Notes under the pieces: generated by a model
What the model saw: the letters and a program-made list of their open reading frames with translations, nothing else
The model's database searches: none
What the model was told of the DNA's origin: nothing
In this document: positions 1 to 12,473 of the stretch, in pieces
How positions within the stretch are numbered: position 1 is the stretch's first letter
How the letters are laid out: the number at the start of each line of letters is the position of its first letter
From: Pterobdella sp. o SKG-2022
Lineage: Eukaryota > Annelida > Clitellata > Hirudinida > Piscicolidae
Length of the DNA: 64,000 nucleotides
NCBI GenBank assembly: GCA_964035795.1
Contig: OZ038322.1
Span: 6,314,925 to 6,378,924 of the forward strand
Direction of reading: 5' to 3'
Program-made: the position numbers and the translations under genes

Positions 1-7
1 TTCAAAC

Positions 8-3000
8 CTGTATATTATCAAACATATTATCTGCAAAGAACACACAATCGTTTTCATAATCATATTCTACTGCAGCAACGTTCATTAGATTTTTCAACTG
101 AATCTTTGTGGTCTTATTGCTCATGTAAGAATATTTGTGTATGGAAGTCATGTTGGCAAAAAGTATGAATTCGTCTCTTGCTGTTTAAAAAAATTGAAAT
201 ATTAACTTCAATTTATACCTAAGATTATTATAAAGCTATTAGCCTTTTTTTTCGACATACTTTTTATAAAACTTTGAAAAGATTAGATTGTTTGCAGGTT
301 TAAATGATGATTATCATTTTACACAAAACCTTGCACAGGACAGTTACTGAGCACAGGCCCCAACACCCCCTGCATTCCTCCTTCACATGAGTCATACGGC
401 ACCTTCCTATATCTGTTGATTAGTACTCTTCGTATTTATGCTGTTATTTAGTTAGTTGCTTAGAACTAAAGGTTTTTCAGCATATGAAACAGAGACTAAA
501 CTTATTGAACACGCGTAGAGGTCTTATGCATTTTTTCAACCGAAAGCCTAATCTGAAGATCTTATCATCAATTTAATTATAAAGCTTTGTAAATTTTAAT
601 GAAAATAACTAAACAAAATATTATAATAGTAAATAAGCATTTGTTTTTAGTTTCCTATGGTAGAAAAAAATCATCTAAAATTTAAATAAAAAACTCTATT
701 TCTCTTTCAATAACTTTTCATACATAAGACTTTATGATAAAACAAAAAAAAATTGAATTCTGAAGAAAACTGCACCCTCTAGTTCTATTGTAATAATCCC
801 CATATAAGCAGGCGTGTTTGCCTCCAAGCAACTGGTACTTCTGAACACAAAGCCCTGATGTAAGGTTTCTCTCATAGCCATAATCACTGAAATTAGTTAT
901 TTCCATTATAGTTATTTGTTGGTTTTGAAGTTGGTTTTTAATTTAAATGAATCTTAGAAATTGTGACTTGTTTAAGCTATAATTTTGATATTGATCAAGC
1001 ACAAGATAATATTTGTGAAAAAACAAACAAAAAATATTAATTGAAAAATTTTTTTTACGCAAAACTTTATAAAAAAACTATGTTTGTTAATCATACAATT
1101 ATGAGAGGCTATTCTACTTCATCATAGATCGTGTTTGTGAAAAACAGTAAAACGTACATTGAAGAATGAAAAATGTATTAAGCTTTCTCACCATACATAA
1201 TTGTCCATTTTACAAGAGCACGTTTCTTCTTTTATATCTCTATCATAATTCCTGCCTAGAAAACATTTATGCTTGTCAATATGTGAACAGTTCAGAGTGC
1301 ATTTTCAATGTGGCATAGGTTTTATAAATTGCTTTTATAAACTAATGAATAAATCGAAAAATTTTTTTTTTAAATTGTCCAATTTATATGAAATTTCTAA
1401 AAAATCTAAAGCTTTTTGAAACAATAAACTATAAATAAAACTATTTTGAAAACATCGTTCTATAATAAAAACTCAATAAAAATCATGAACCAATATAAAA
1501 TCCATAATCTATATTGCATACCATTGAAACAAAAAGCGAAAGGTTTCTTTTTTTCATACACCATTCTTTTACCCAACAGACAACCCACTTTGGGGTGGTC
1601 TGAAGGTACCCATGTTGTATAGTCTTCGTTCGTGCACTGTTTGTCTAATGATGGAGGTTCATAGGATTGATGTAATATAATGATGAGGGTGATGATGGTG
1701 TATTAAAAAAGCTTCTAAAGCTGTTATCGCTAAGCTCAGTTGGTGTACTATAATAATATACAAAACTAAAAACAAAAGCTTTGAAGAAAGGTATGAATTA
1801 TATTTTTAAAATGTTTCAAATAAAAACTTTCATTAAACACATTGAAATTCATTCAAAGTAAAGTGTGCAATAACTACCAAAAACTTTGGTGAGGTTGAGT
1901 TGGAAGATTATCCATGAGTTGACCTTTTCAAGGGAGCCAAACAGTGTGAAAACGCCTGTAGTTTTAAAGGAATGTTATTTGAATATTAAATTGAGTTCAT
2001 AATTATTCAATGATTGCTGTTTATAGCAATTAATTTTATCGTTTATTTTATCATTTATTATGTTTGAAGAATAAAAAAAACGTTTGAACTCGCTAAAATT
2101 GACAAAAATAAAATGGAAACTTTATTCTGCAATTCTTTTATTTATCTCAATGGGATATCAGCAAAATCGAAAAAATTTATTATTTATTCTTATTCACGTT
2201 ATTTTTGCATCATCGGTACTGTGCATGTTATAAACTCTTTAAATAATACTAAGATTTAGGTATTTACATAGAGCTCTCAACCTAACCTGTTTCTTCTTTA
2301 GGTTCTGTAAAAATTCCATACAACTTGATGTTCTCCGTGTGAAACTCGTAAGACTTCCAAGAATGGCCTTCATCCGTAGAATACCTTTAAAACATAACGT
2401 TTCTTAACGTAATGTTTTGAATATCGTGTAAATTAATTCATTCAAAATTTCCACACACAAAACCTCGTAGAAATATATGGTGTTTTCTGGTATATAAAAC
2501 AGATAGATTCTTAAAGTACATGTAAAAATAAAACAAGGTTATTAACAGTATATTCTTGGTGACGTCTTTAACTTTTGCTGCAACCATGAGAGCTCCATGG
2601 TCTCCTATTACTATTGTGTACCCACCATCCAAACTCTGTACCAGGCATTAATTTGTGAGGTATGTGTTAGATGGTTCATAAAATGAAAAAAATTTTTAAG
2701 TATTTTACTTTTCTCCAGTTGATCCCTCCATCGCTTGATATGTACATACTGACATTTTTTCCCTTTTCTGCTCCTTTTTGGTTCAATTTCAACATTTATG
2801 AGTCATTTTTTAATGTTTCTTTAGCCTGAATAAGCCTAAAACAAAGTTTAAATAAAACAATAATCAACTGAACAACACGAGACCTTGCGTAAGTTGCAAT
2901 GCCATTATCAACTGACGTATAAAAACACCTTGACTCATGAAAGCCATAAGAATTAAATGTATATAAAAAAATTCTTTAGTGACGAAAAATACTTCGAAAG

Positions 3001-6000
3001 GTCGATGAAATTTTCGCCAGTTTTTACAATAAAACACTAAAAATATTTGTCATTTTCAATAATTAAGCAGTACATAAAACGTTCATATATATTTCAGTAG
3101 AAAAACAAATCTTCTCACCTGGTTTTCCCGTGCCAATGACGAGACCAGGGGCCGAGGAGGAGGAGAGAAGTGGTTGCACGCTAGCATATGAGAGCTTGGA
3201 ATGATACATATGAGCAAGGTTCAAATTGCACGTTGAAAAAACCTGTGAAGAGTGTATTTCATTAAAATATAATATTTTGATAGAACTCAAAAAACAGTAT
3301 GACACTACTCAACAAGTATTTCAGCATGAAATGTTCAAATTGGACTCACATAGCATAAGAGAAGATCGAAAAAACTTTGGTTTTTCATGGAGGGTTCTGG
3401 CACGAACCTCCACTCAGCTCCTTTGTTGAAACTGATCATGCTGGCGTATTTCTCGTTGTTGCCTTGAATGATTTTTGATTTAATGATTAATCGGTCGTTT
3501 ATGATTATAATTATTGAATATGAAATATAAAATTGTATTATCCATTTGAGATTTATTTGCAAATAATATTTAAAAGCTAACTTATCAGTAGTTTTAAGAA
3601 TACTCAAACTTAAAAAAAGTCATTTTTGGTATGAAAATGTAGCAAAGACTAAAGACGACAAAATTATGAATCAAAGCTTTAAAACTAAACAAAATAAAAT
3701 ATTAAATCCATTCATTCGAAACCAACTTAAGGCAGATGATTTAGTTGTGTTTTTGTTGACATTGGCAATGTAGATCCCATTCAGACCTTCAAGCTTATAC
3801 AAGTCAGCAAACTTTTTTCTGGTCAAGTAGCTGGAGAAGTTGAGTCAAATAATAATTTTATAAACTAGTAATAAATAAAAACATCGAAAAAGTTTGCTTC
3901 AAAAATTCTTTGAAACTTGTTCTTAAAACTATTTTTTTCTAAATAAATTTTTTCAAAACATTTAGTCAACTTTTATTTGAATTCATTTTCGATAGAACAT
4001 GGCAATTCCTTAACAAAGTGCCAAAAAAACAAAGCCTATAGACAAATGTTTTATTTTTATGAAAAGAATACTGACCTTCAACAAATAACTAAATAACTAT
4101 AAAGCAGTTTTTAGTCATTTAATGTTACCAACCTGAGCCAGAAGTTGTCGCTGGTTTCTGGGTTGAAATAAATGATATTGTCAAGGGACTTTGTGAACAT
4201 CACTCCAGTGGTGTCGGACACATAAAGACTGGTTCTTTTGGTTTTTTTATTAGTTGCACAAACCATTATTTGGTGTTCTGACGCGTCAGCCAGATAAATA
4301 TCCTGCATTGTATTACAGTTTTATTGTTGTTTAGTTGTCATATAGTTGTTTATAGATGTACTAGTATTTGTTGCTTTTATAATTAGAAATCATTATGAAT
4401 TGATTTTAATTAATTTGAAAAATGTTTATTGCAATGAGAAAAATGTTTTTTTTTTTGAGTTTATATAATAAAACTAAAAATTCAGTTACGTCAAACGAGT
4501 CAGAATTAGGAAGATGGGCCAGTTTGAAATAGTTTCTATTTGTAGACACCCATAACGACCATTCGGTCTCATTGCTCTGTTGATTGGTTCATCATAATTG
4601 AATGTTTACAAGATTTTCAAATGTTCATCAAAAACTTCATTCTAAGTAAAGCAGTTAAAAACATAGTTGCAAAAATTTTAAAATAGAACCTTGAACTTCT
4701 TATCTTTGTCTATCACAATGCTAAATTCATTTATAATGTTGAAAGAGAGAGGGTTAGTGAACAACTGGGTTTTGTTCTTATTCAAGTAGTTATATTTAAC
4801 CACATTTGAGGGTTTCGAAGTGTGAATATAGACTTCACCGGGTTTGTCTCCATATTTTTCATTACCCCTTTGAACATCGTAATAAACCCAATTAGTTTTT
4901 ACACTATATTGATTTGAATTTTTTATATTTTACACAAACTGAACTTTATAAATTTGCTAATTCATCAATGAATACTGTCAAATTTACGATTGATTTTATT
5001 TTTTCTATTGGTTCGAGGTTACTAACCATTCAAACGATTGAACATCTGAAAGTGTTGAAACCCAGGTTTCTGCGAAATCTGTGGAAATGTACACATTTAT
5101 CAAACCATTGTCTAAAGCCTCCAAAGCGGCTATAGTCTTCCATTCATAAGGATGAAAGAGTATGGAGGATGGGTGGAAAGAGAGGGAATATTGCTTGAAG
5201 CTATTCGCCCCGTTCGTGCTTGTCCACATCGACTTTTTAATGGTGTCCAAAAATATGTACTGAAAAAAGTGATTTCTTTTATTATTATTTAATAAATGAA
5301 AAAAATTTTGAAACGAAATTTTAAATTGTAAGTTATTTTATTATTGCAATAAAGTCCCGTACATGGGTATTCGTAATTGGAGAGAGATAGAACCATGTTA
5401 TTTGGGCCACGCTTGAATCAGCCAAACGTAGGGTGGTTTTAGTAAAAGTTATCCCAAAATCTTTGGAAATATACAAGTTGCTAGAGTATTTTCGAAGCTG
5501 GAAAAGATCTCTAGCCAGTGAAATAATGACATCACTGCCTTGACCTGCCCAGTGCAGAACAAGCAGTGTGTGGTTATCTTTAAGGTCCGTCTGCAAAGGT
5601 TTTAAAAATTGAGACCATGAGTTATAATCTTTAAAGATTTTAAACGAATACTTGAATCTTTTTCAGACTTTATATTTGTTAATTAGATTTAACTTTTTAT
5701 CAAAATTTTATAACCTTAATATTAATTTTTTCTGTCGGAGCAGAGCGCTTATATCTTTGTTTATGTTTCAAAATTTTCTCTTCTTCAAATTTCACGTCAG
5801 GTTCTTCAATATAAGATGTTCCATCAAGATTACTCCATTTTTTTGGATCTTTTTGATGGTTTGTTGGCTTGTTATCTTTGGACGGGCTCATATAGAAAGT
5901 ATAGGGTGTAAAGCCATTTGAATCACCAGGTTTTAAATGATTTTTAAAAAAATTTACAATCAATTCATTTAAAGAAGAAGGTTTTTTATATTCCTTCATA

Positions 6001-6167
6001 TGCTGGTGTATCAGTTTGTCCAGGGGCTCGTCGGTAAAAATATGTCGGTGGTTAGTAGCAAAATTATAAAGATCTGAAGTTAGATAGTTGTCATCATCAG
6101 AAACAACACAATTTAAAATGATAAAAAACAAAAATGGAAGACTGAAACTTTTAACTAAACTATTCAT
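8..6167 (-). CDS. SORL1: SorLA/SORL1-like Vps10 sorting receptor, 5' part (18 exons, continues past left edge)
   Basis: Type I sorting receptor of the endosome-Golgi route. Exons (complement): 5715-6167, 5363-5590, 5027-5259, 4690-4903, 4490-4576, 4133-4302, 3727-3818, 3350-3462, 3119-3242, 2709-2767, 2547-2635, 2287-2384, 1878-1955, 1562-1644, 1192-1271, 776-886, 330-412, 8-180. Phases are continuous and give 856 codons. The ATG at 6167 opens a hydrophobic signal peptide (about residues 1-23). A propeptide follows, ending in a furin-type site RYKR (138-141). The Vps10 propeller carries Asp-box motifs (YISKDFGITF, YISTDFAETW, YISSDGGINW, YSTDEGHSW). Next come the cysteine-rich 10CC module and the start of the YWTD/LDLR beta-propeller (YDYENDCVFF), which separates SorLA from sortilin and SorCS. 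The last exon ends CAG|GT at the window edge, so LDLR-A, FN3 and TM parts lie outside. One 10CC segment (junction 1562/1271) looks shorter than in vertebrates, so a small exon may be missed. Family assignment is strong; individual boundaries less so. Confidence 0.9.
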
Positions 6168-6957
6168 TTTTTGTTGCTTGTTTCAGAAGCATAATTATGT
6201 TTGCAGTTTCAATTCTACACCTGTATATGTGTTCCCAATCAAGGTTATACATTGTTTACTTTACATACAAAGACTATAGTAGCGTAGCGTTATAGGAGAC
6301 GATTATAATTAAGGTTTTCGAATAGTCGCTTTTTTAAAGTTTAATACATTTTAAAATTTTTCTTTCATAAAATATTCCATCTTATAACATTATTTTAAAA
6401 AAAGAATACTGTACTACCATATATACACGTTTTTACTCATCTTCTTTGGAAAGATGTATTTTTTAATACTTTGTTATGAATAACATTATGAGTTTTTTTG
6501 AAAAAGCATTTAAAGCTTTTACACCGATCATTCAAAGCTTAACTTCAAGTCCATACGTAAGCCACATAGAACAAATTTTCATAATAAAATAACAAATCTA
6601 AGTTTTAAAGTAATCAAACCGAATAATCAGAAATTGATTTTTTCAAAAATTCATTACCAACTCCACTTTTAACTTTCTTAGTTTACCTGAATTGTCACCT
6701 GAATCATAATTAGCAGGTGTCTTATATGCGAATATGTTTTTTTAAAAAGGGAACAACTGAAATTCACTGTATAAGGTGCTTATGTTTTTAATCCTTAATA
6801 GTTAAAAATTATAAAGTTCCAAATAATGATTTCAAATTTTCTTCTATGCTATTTAAAGAGAGTTAATAAAAGTTAATTTAGAAACATCATAAGAGAATTG
6901 AATGGAATTATAACTTCATGTATGTATATTAAAGCTTGAACATTTGGAATGTCTAAG
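6168..6957. promoter_or_regulatory. Head-to-head intergenic region between SORL1-like and MPP2/6-like genes
   Basis: About 790 bp separates the two divergent start codons (6167 minus, 6958 plus). It must hold both 5' UTRs and promoters unless an upstream non-coding exon lies elsewhere. The sequence is AT-rich. I see no clear TATA box, CpG-dense patch or long open frame that survives scrutiny. The regulatory label comes from gene arrangement only. Confidence 0.4.
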
Positions 6958-9900
6958 ATGCCTTCCAGCACCAAAATCAGTGGAGCAGGTTTATATTCTT
7001 TCAATGGTTCCGATGTCTACACATTATTTCATGAATCACTCCGTAATTATTCTCTTAACTAATCCTTAATAACACTAGTAGTTTGTTTTCAATTAAGCAC
7101 TTTCATATTGCTGAATTAGGTTGCATATTAATATGGTAGATATTTTGAAAAGTTTATATTGTTATTATTATAGATTTAAAATTTAGACATTAATAAATTT
7201 TTCAATACTACAGATGCCTTTGAGTTGTTGTGTGATAATCTAAGCAACCCAAAATTTGAAGAAACTGTCGGAGCTAGCCAAGGTGAACAAACGTTAATAA
7301 AAATAAAACATTAGATATAGGCGGTTTTAACAAAATCGATATACTAAAAATTTTAGAGGAAATATCCTTCCTTACACAACTACTCAATTCTCCTGTTGTT
7401 TATGGACTTGTCCAAGTAATTCAACTTTGAATCATAACTAAACAAATTTTCATAATAAAACATCAATCATCATTTGCAAATTTCTCTAAGAATTTCATGA
7501 TTTAATTAAACTTGTTGCGAATCAAATTTGTTTTTGAATTTATGGCGTAAATTCTCCATTTAATTCAAGTCTAACTTCAAAATAATACGTAGGCCTCAGA
7601 ATGCCTGGAGGAAGAAGAGGTAGGCCAACCTTTAAGTTGTGACAACATAGAAAGCTTGAAAGAAATTGATGCGGACTTGGCAGAGTTGTCCATCAAAAAC
7701 CAACATGCCAAAGAGCTTTATAACCTTCTAAAAAACCCTTACATTAAAGTATGCTTACTTGCAATTACTTCAGTTTATCAACAAATTCTAATTTGTCTGA
7801 AAATAATGCTTATAAGCAGTTTTTAATGTTAACTTCACAGTTATAACTTTCAAAATTTAAAATCTTCAGCTTCAATTTTATAATTATAATTTTGATCCCA
7901 ACTTACATGTCATACACTAAACTATCGAATACAGTCTGTAATAGAAGCACACGATGATGTTGCTTCTAAGAACTACCACACTGTTCCTGCTCTGTTCCCC
8001 AACGCGGCCTTGGAACCACAGGTGAATGTTGCTTAACTAAAAGTTATAAATAGAGTATTCATAATGATGATTTTTCGAATATAACAACAGTTATAAAAAC
8101 ATTTCTTATAGGGATAATCTTCACATATGGCAAAATTTTTGAAAAAGTTTTTTATTATGATATTAAATTTAACGAATAAAAAAGACATTTTTTTATGTGT
8201 TTAGTTTATACTTCTATATTGAAAATCCTACACACAGTTTGTATAAATGGATGAATGATAATAAAAAAAATGAAATATCCAAAAAGTATATTTTTTAATT
8301 GAATTTCAACCATGCTTCAAGATCTTCCCAATCCAATCGACTGATGCCATTAGAATGGTGGGCATCAGAAAGAAACCTGAAGAAAATCTTGTTGGTTTTT
8401 ATTTTCATTTTACTTGAAAACCTAGGTTCAAAGTTATTCTAAAATTTTTTATACAATTTACCTATATGTCTTAAAACGAAGAAACTTGAAGTACTTTATA
8501 TTCAACCAAGGGTATTACCGTGAAATGTGAAGAAAATGGTTTGACCGTGGCTAGAATATTGGCAGGAAATATGATTGATAAGCAAGGTGGGTTGAAGTCA
8601 TAAAAATAACATATTTGCATCAAAATGTGGAACTTTGATGAGACATGATCAATAGGAATAAAAATATATAAATTATATTAATTTAATGGCTAGGTCTTCT
8701 TCATGTTGGGGACATTATAAAGGAAATAAACGGGATTGAAGTGAACACTCCCGACGAAATGACAGAGATGATCAAGAAAGCTAATGGTGAGTAGCTATGT
8801 AGCTCAAATCTTTCTATATGTTTTTTCAATAATTTCTATGATTTTTCAAAGCTAACAAATTTTAATTTAGATCTTTTTAGAATATTTTTCGTAGGTAGTT
8901 TAAGTCTTTCTAGATATTTTCCTATTTAGTTTAGATTATTCTAGGTGTGTTCATCTAAAGATTTTTTGCAATCTCATTAAACACTACATCAGGAAATATA
9001 ACGATGAAAATCCTGCCAATAAACGAAGAGCTCACTTCACAAACGCAAGTACGATACATTAATTATAATACATTAGGTTCAAATTATGCTTGCCATAAAT
9101 TATAGTTTTTTTCAGGTAGATATTATTATTCATACTCTCATATACAAAATAAAAATATTACAACAAAAAGACACATGGTGTATAGGAATTTTTATTTGCA
9201 ATATAAATGAATGAGAAGCTTAAAAAATTAATGTGCCTTTATATAAAAAAAATCCAGTTCAAATATTTAAAAATCGGCTTTGAATCTTTTTCTAGTTTGA
9301 ACTATTCTGTAGGTATTCTTGAAAGCACATTTCGACTACGATCCACTGAGAGATAATTTGATACCGTGTCGAGAGGCTGGTCTAGCTTTCAGCAAGGGTG
9401 AAATTTTACAAGTTGTCAATAAAGACGACCCGAGCTGGTGGCAAGTAAGATGATGGATAATAGAATAGATCTAATAATAATGAAACGCTGGTTCTAATTA
9501 ATAGACATGATTTAAAAATAATTCAAATTACTCTAAATAACTATATTTATTTAGAGTAGATTAAATACTAAATTAAAATGAAACAATTTGAAATAATCAA
9601 AGTAATTGAATTTTTATAATGGTGTATCATTAAACTGTTTACCTTTGAAGGCTAAGACTGTTACACCTGACGAGAGATCTGGTTTAATACCATCACAACA
9701 ACTTGAAGAAAAAAGAAAAGCCTTTGTTAGACCGGAGTATGATTATACACACAACTCCCGTAAGTATAAGAAGTAATAAATCAAAATATAAGTTAGAACT
9801 TTGGAAAAATGTTTATATCGAAGAAAAACTGTGAAAGCTTGGTTTCATTTACTTTATTTAAATGGACCCTTTTAAAACGTATTTCCATAATCAGTTTCGT

Positions 9901-11336
9901 TTGAACGAAGTATATTAAAGCAAGTTTTTTCAGTTTCTTCCACCCAAGTGTCTAGACACATATTAAGTGTTAATAGTTTTTGATTAATCGTCAACAGAAT
10001 TCAATAAATCTATTTCAAAAACTTAAATTTGCTTATAGTTTTATGTGGCATAATCAAGAAAAAGAAAAAGAAAATCATGTACCAGTCGAAACAAAATACC
10101 GGTACTTTTCAAACTAATAACAAACCTTAGGATTAAAAAACGCTAAACGTTGATGAGAAAATTTTATTAGCAATTTAACGCAAACTTTGATTAGCACTAT
10201 GAAATGTTTTTCACAAATAAAATCCTCAACAGAATTCGATAGAATTGACTTGGCAGTGTATGAAGAAGTAGCCAGAATGCCTCCATTCCACCGCAAGACG
10301 TTAGTGCTTATAGGAGCTCAGGGTGTTGGTAGGAGAACTTTAAAGGAAAGAATCATTAGAGCCGATCCTGAACGATTTGGATCAGTTCTGCCACGTGAGT
10401 GTTATCATGTCATAGCTTTTTAAACGGATGTTTGATTACTATAAACACATAGAAGATACATCAATTAGGTAATGATTTTATTGTACTTTTCAGACACAAA
10501 TAGACCTTTGGATGAAGATGAACAAAATGGTGAGACGTTTTGGCACCTGACTGAAGATGAAATCATACAAGATATTGCATCAAACAAATTTATCGAATAT
10601 GGCCAGTATGAAAGCCACTATTATGGTAAAAATCTATTTTTTAGAAACCTTAAATAATTACTTTGAGAAAATGATCAACGAATAGCTGATAATTTTTTAA
10701 ATATTCATCAGGAATCAAATTCGACACAGTACGTGAATGCATAAGATCTGGTAAGATGTGCTTATTGGATCTAAGTCCTCAGGTACAATTGATAATATTA
10801 ATGAATTTTTTGTTGAACTGCTTTATTTATTTCCAGGCAATTAAATCGATAAAAATAGCTGAGTTCATGCCCTACGTCATATTCATTGCGGCTCCAGGTT
10901 AAAGTTTATTGTAATTTAACTAAACGTTAAAAATGGTAATTCTCTATACCTGAAACTCCAACAGGAGTAGAGATACAGCGTAACATGTATGAGTGGGCTA
11001 AAATGCAACGAAAGATCGACAAATACAAAACGGTTGTGCTTTCACCTTTGAATTAATGCATAAAAGATTTTAACAATACTTTATTGTTTTGCAGGAATAT
11101 GATTTCAGAAACACATTTGAGGAAAGTGAGAAGATTGAGAGCCAGTACAACCATTATTTCGATCTTAAAATATTCAATGACAACTTCGACGAAACCTATA
11201 ACAAGTTCTGAATTATTTATTTGAATCAACTTTTTAAAAAAATTTTCATATTCACATCTTTAATTACAGATTGAGGAAGGCAATAGAAACCCTGAGTACT
11301 GAAGCTCAATGGGTGCCAATTAACTGGGTCTACTAA
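6958..11336 (+). CDS. MPP2/MPP6: MAGUK p55 subfamily scaffold, MPP2/MPP6 (PALS2, varicose) type, complete, 18 exons
   Basis: Membrane-associated guanylate kinase scaffold of cell junctions. Exons: 6958-6988, 7214-7282, 7600-7748, 7935-8021, 8322-8390, 8511-8586, 8694-8786, 8993-9048, 9313-9444, 9651-9759, 10039-10101, 10233-10394, 10494-10625, 10712-10782, 10837-10897, 10965-11032, 11095-11204, 11270-11336. Phases are continuous: 534 aa plus stop, near the vertebrate length of about 540-550. Order: a short L27-like N-terminus, L27C (about 60-105, [14 protein letters not shown]), PDZ (about 120-205, [10 protein letters not shown] and [14 protein letters not shown]), SH3 (about 212-280, [11 protein letters not shown]), lysine-rich hook (about 295-302), then a GK domain with GAQGVGRR ending WVPINWVY. 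The motif [10 protein letters not shown] and the [10 protein letters not shown] block favour MPP2/MPP6 over MPP1, MPP5 or CASK. The first L27 lacks its usual first helix, so an upstream exon may be missing. As in this family, the GK domain is expected to bind protein partners, not phosphorylate GMP. Confidence 0.92.
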
Positions 11337-11935
11337 GTTTCAAAAAAACATGACCATAATTTTAACATGTAATATTTCACTATTTTTCTTTGTTTGTTTT
11401 GATTTGATTACGATTAAATTGAAAATTTTTATTTTTTTAGTTTCTTATTGATTAATGGATTTGTTCAGAAGCGCCCTGCTATCATCCGCTTGAAAAAAAA
11501 AGTTTTGAGATTTTAAAAAAAATAGAATAATAAAAAAAGATTTGAGATTAAGAGGTAGAGAGTTACAGAAAAAGAAAAAGCAGGTTTCGAATATTATTGA
11601 GGGAAAGATAGTAGAGCTAAGAGCGACTAAAGGATCGTATACCTGCACGTTTAGGAAGTAGTATAAAGATAGAAAAATGAATCAGAGTAAAAGATTTTGT
11701 AGAAAGAACCAAAGTGGAGGTAGCCAGAAAAGATCATAAGAGATGAAAAGACATGGGAAGTTATCAAATAAGTTCAAAATTACATCTTTTATCGATTAGT
11801 TAGGCTTCAAAGTAATGTTAGAGCTTGCAGTTGGTTTGGTTCTGAAATAAGGAAGGATAAAAAGAATGTTTCAAAAAAGGCACTCACTTTCTAAATCGGG
11901 GGTTTTGAAAGAGAGTAGGCTGAAATAAAAATATA
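11337..11935. other. 3' flank of MPP2/6-like gene, purine-rich, no gene seen
   Basis: Contains the 3' UTR and flank. An AATAAA-like run near 11525-11535 could be a polyadenylation signal. A purine-rich stretch (about 11520-11780) carries no convincing frame and may belong to the repeat that starts near 11936. Confidence 0.3.
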
Positions 11936-12260
11936 AGTCTAATAAGATTATACTGCGGTATGTATCTCAGTAACAGGGGTTGATAGCAGTCGTCCTAGAT
12001 TAATGTTACTGGTATAGGGTAAATTATAAAAAGGCCATTCATTTAGAGCAACTTTCAGACCGCCAGCCCGATCTAACGTCAAACTTAGTTACCGAATTCA
12101 AGATGCATCGTTCCCACACTTGGGTTGCTCGTCTTGTCAATAACAAGATTATTCGTCAAGCCAAATGGCAACGATATCAGTAGTTTGTCGATACTTTTCA
12201 AAAGTCTACCGAAAGTAAAAAAAACAATAATCAGAAATAAGTAAAGCTTGTTTAAAAGAA
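11936..12260 (+). repeat. Interspersed repeat copy A (paired with 21436-21755)
   Basis: Aligns by eye with 21436-21755. Shared landmarks in the same order are the attatactgc core near the start, a central run around gaattcaag, a C/A-rich block ending caacgat, and gtttgtcgatac near the end. The copies are diverged and share no surviving ORF, although a short frame in each gives weakly similar peptides. Copy B lies in a CASK intron and copy A between genes, so this is a dispersed family, not a tandem duplication. Class unknown (SINE, MITE or retroelement fragment). Confidence 0.6.
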
Positions 12261-12421
12261 AGATGTTTTTGATAAGACACGATGCAGATTAGGTTAATAT
12301 AAAATTGCAAGAAACTCCGCTAATGTTGTAAACCTTGCCACCCTCAAGTGGGGATTAAACCAAATTTAAAATCTTAATATCTATTTTAGTTTAATGCAGC
12401 AACAAAAATTTTTTTGAAAGG

Positions 12422-12427
12422 TTTATT
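12422..12427 (-). terminator. Polyadenylation signal AATAAA of RPS11
   Basis: AATAAA on the minus strand about 47 bases beyond the RPS11 stop codon, a typical spacing for a compact ribosomal-protein 3' UTR. Confidence 0.5.
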
Positions 12428-12473
12428 GACCAAACATTTTCAAATCACAACCTAGAACAGTATTTTTAAATCT

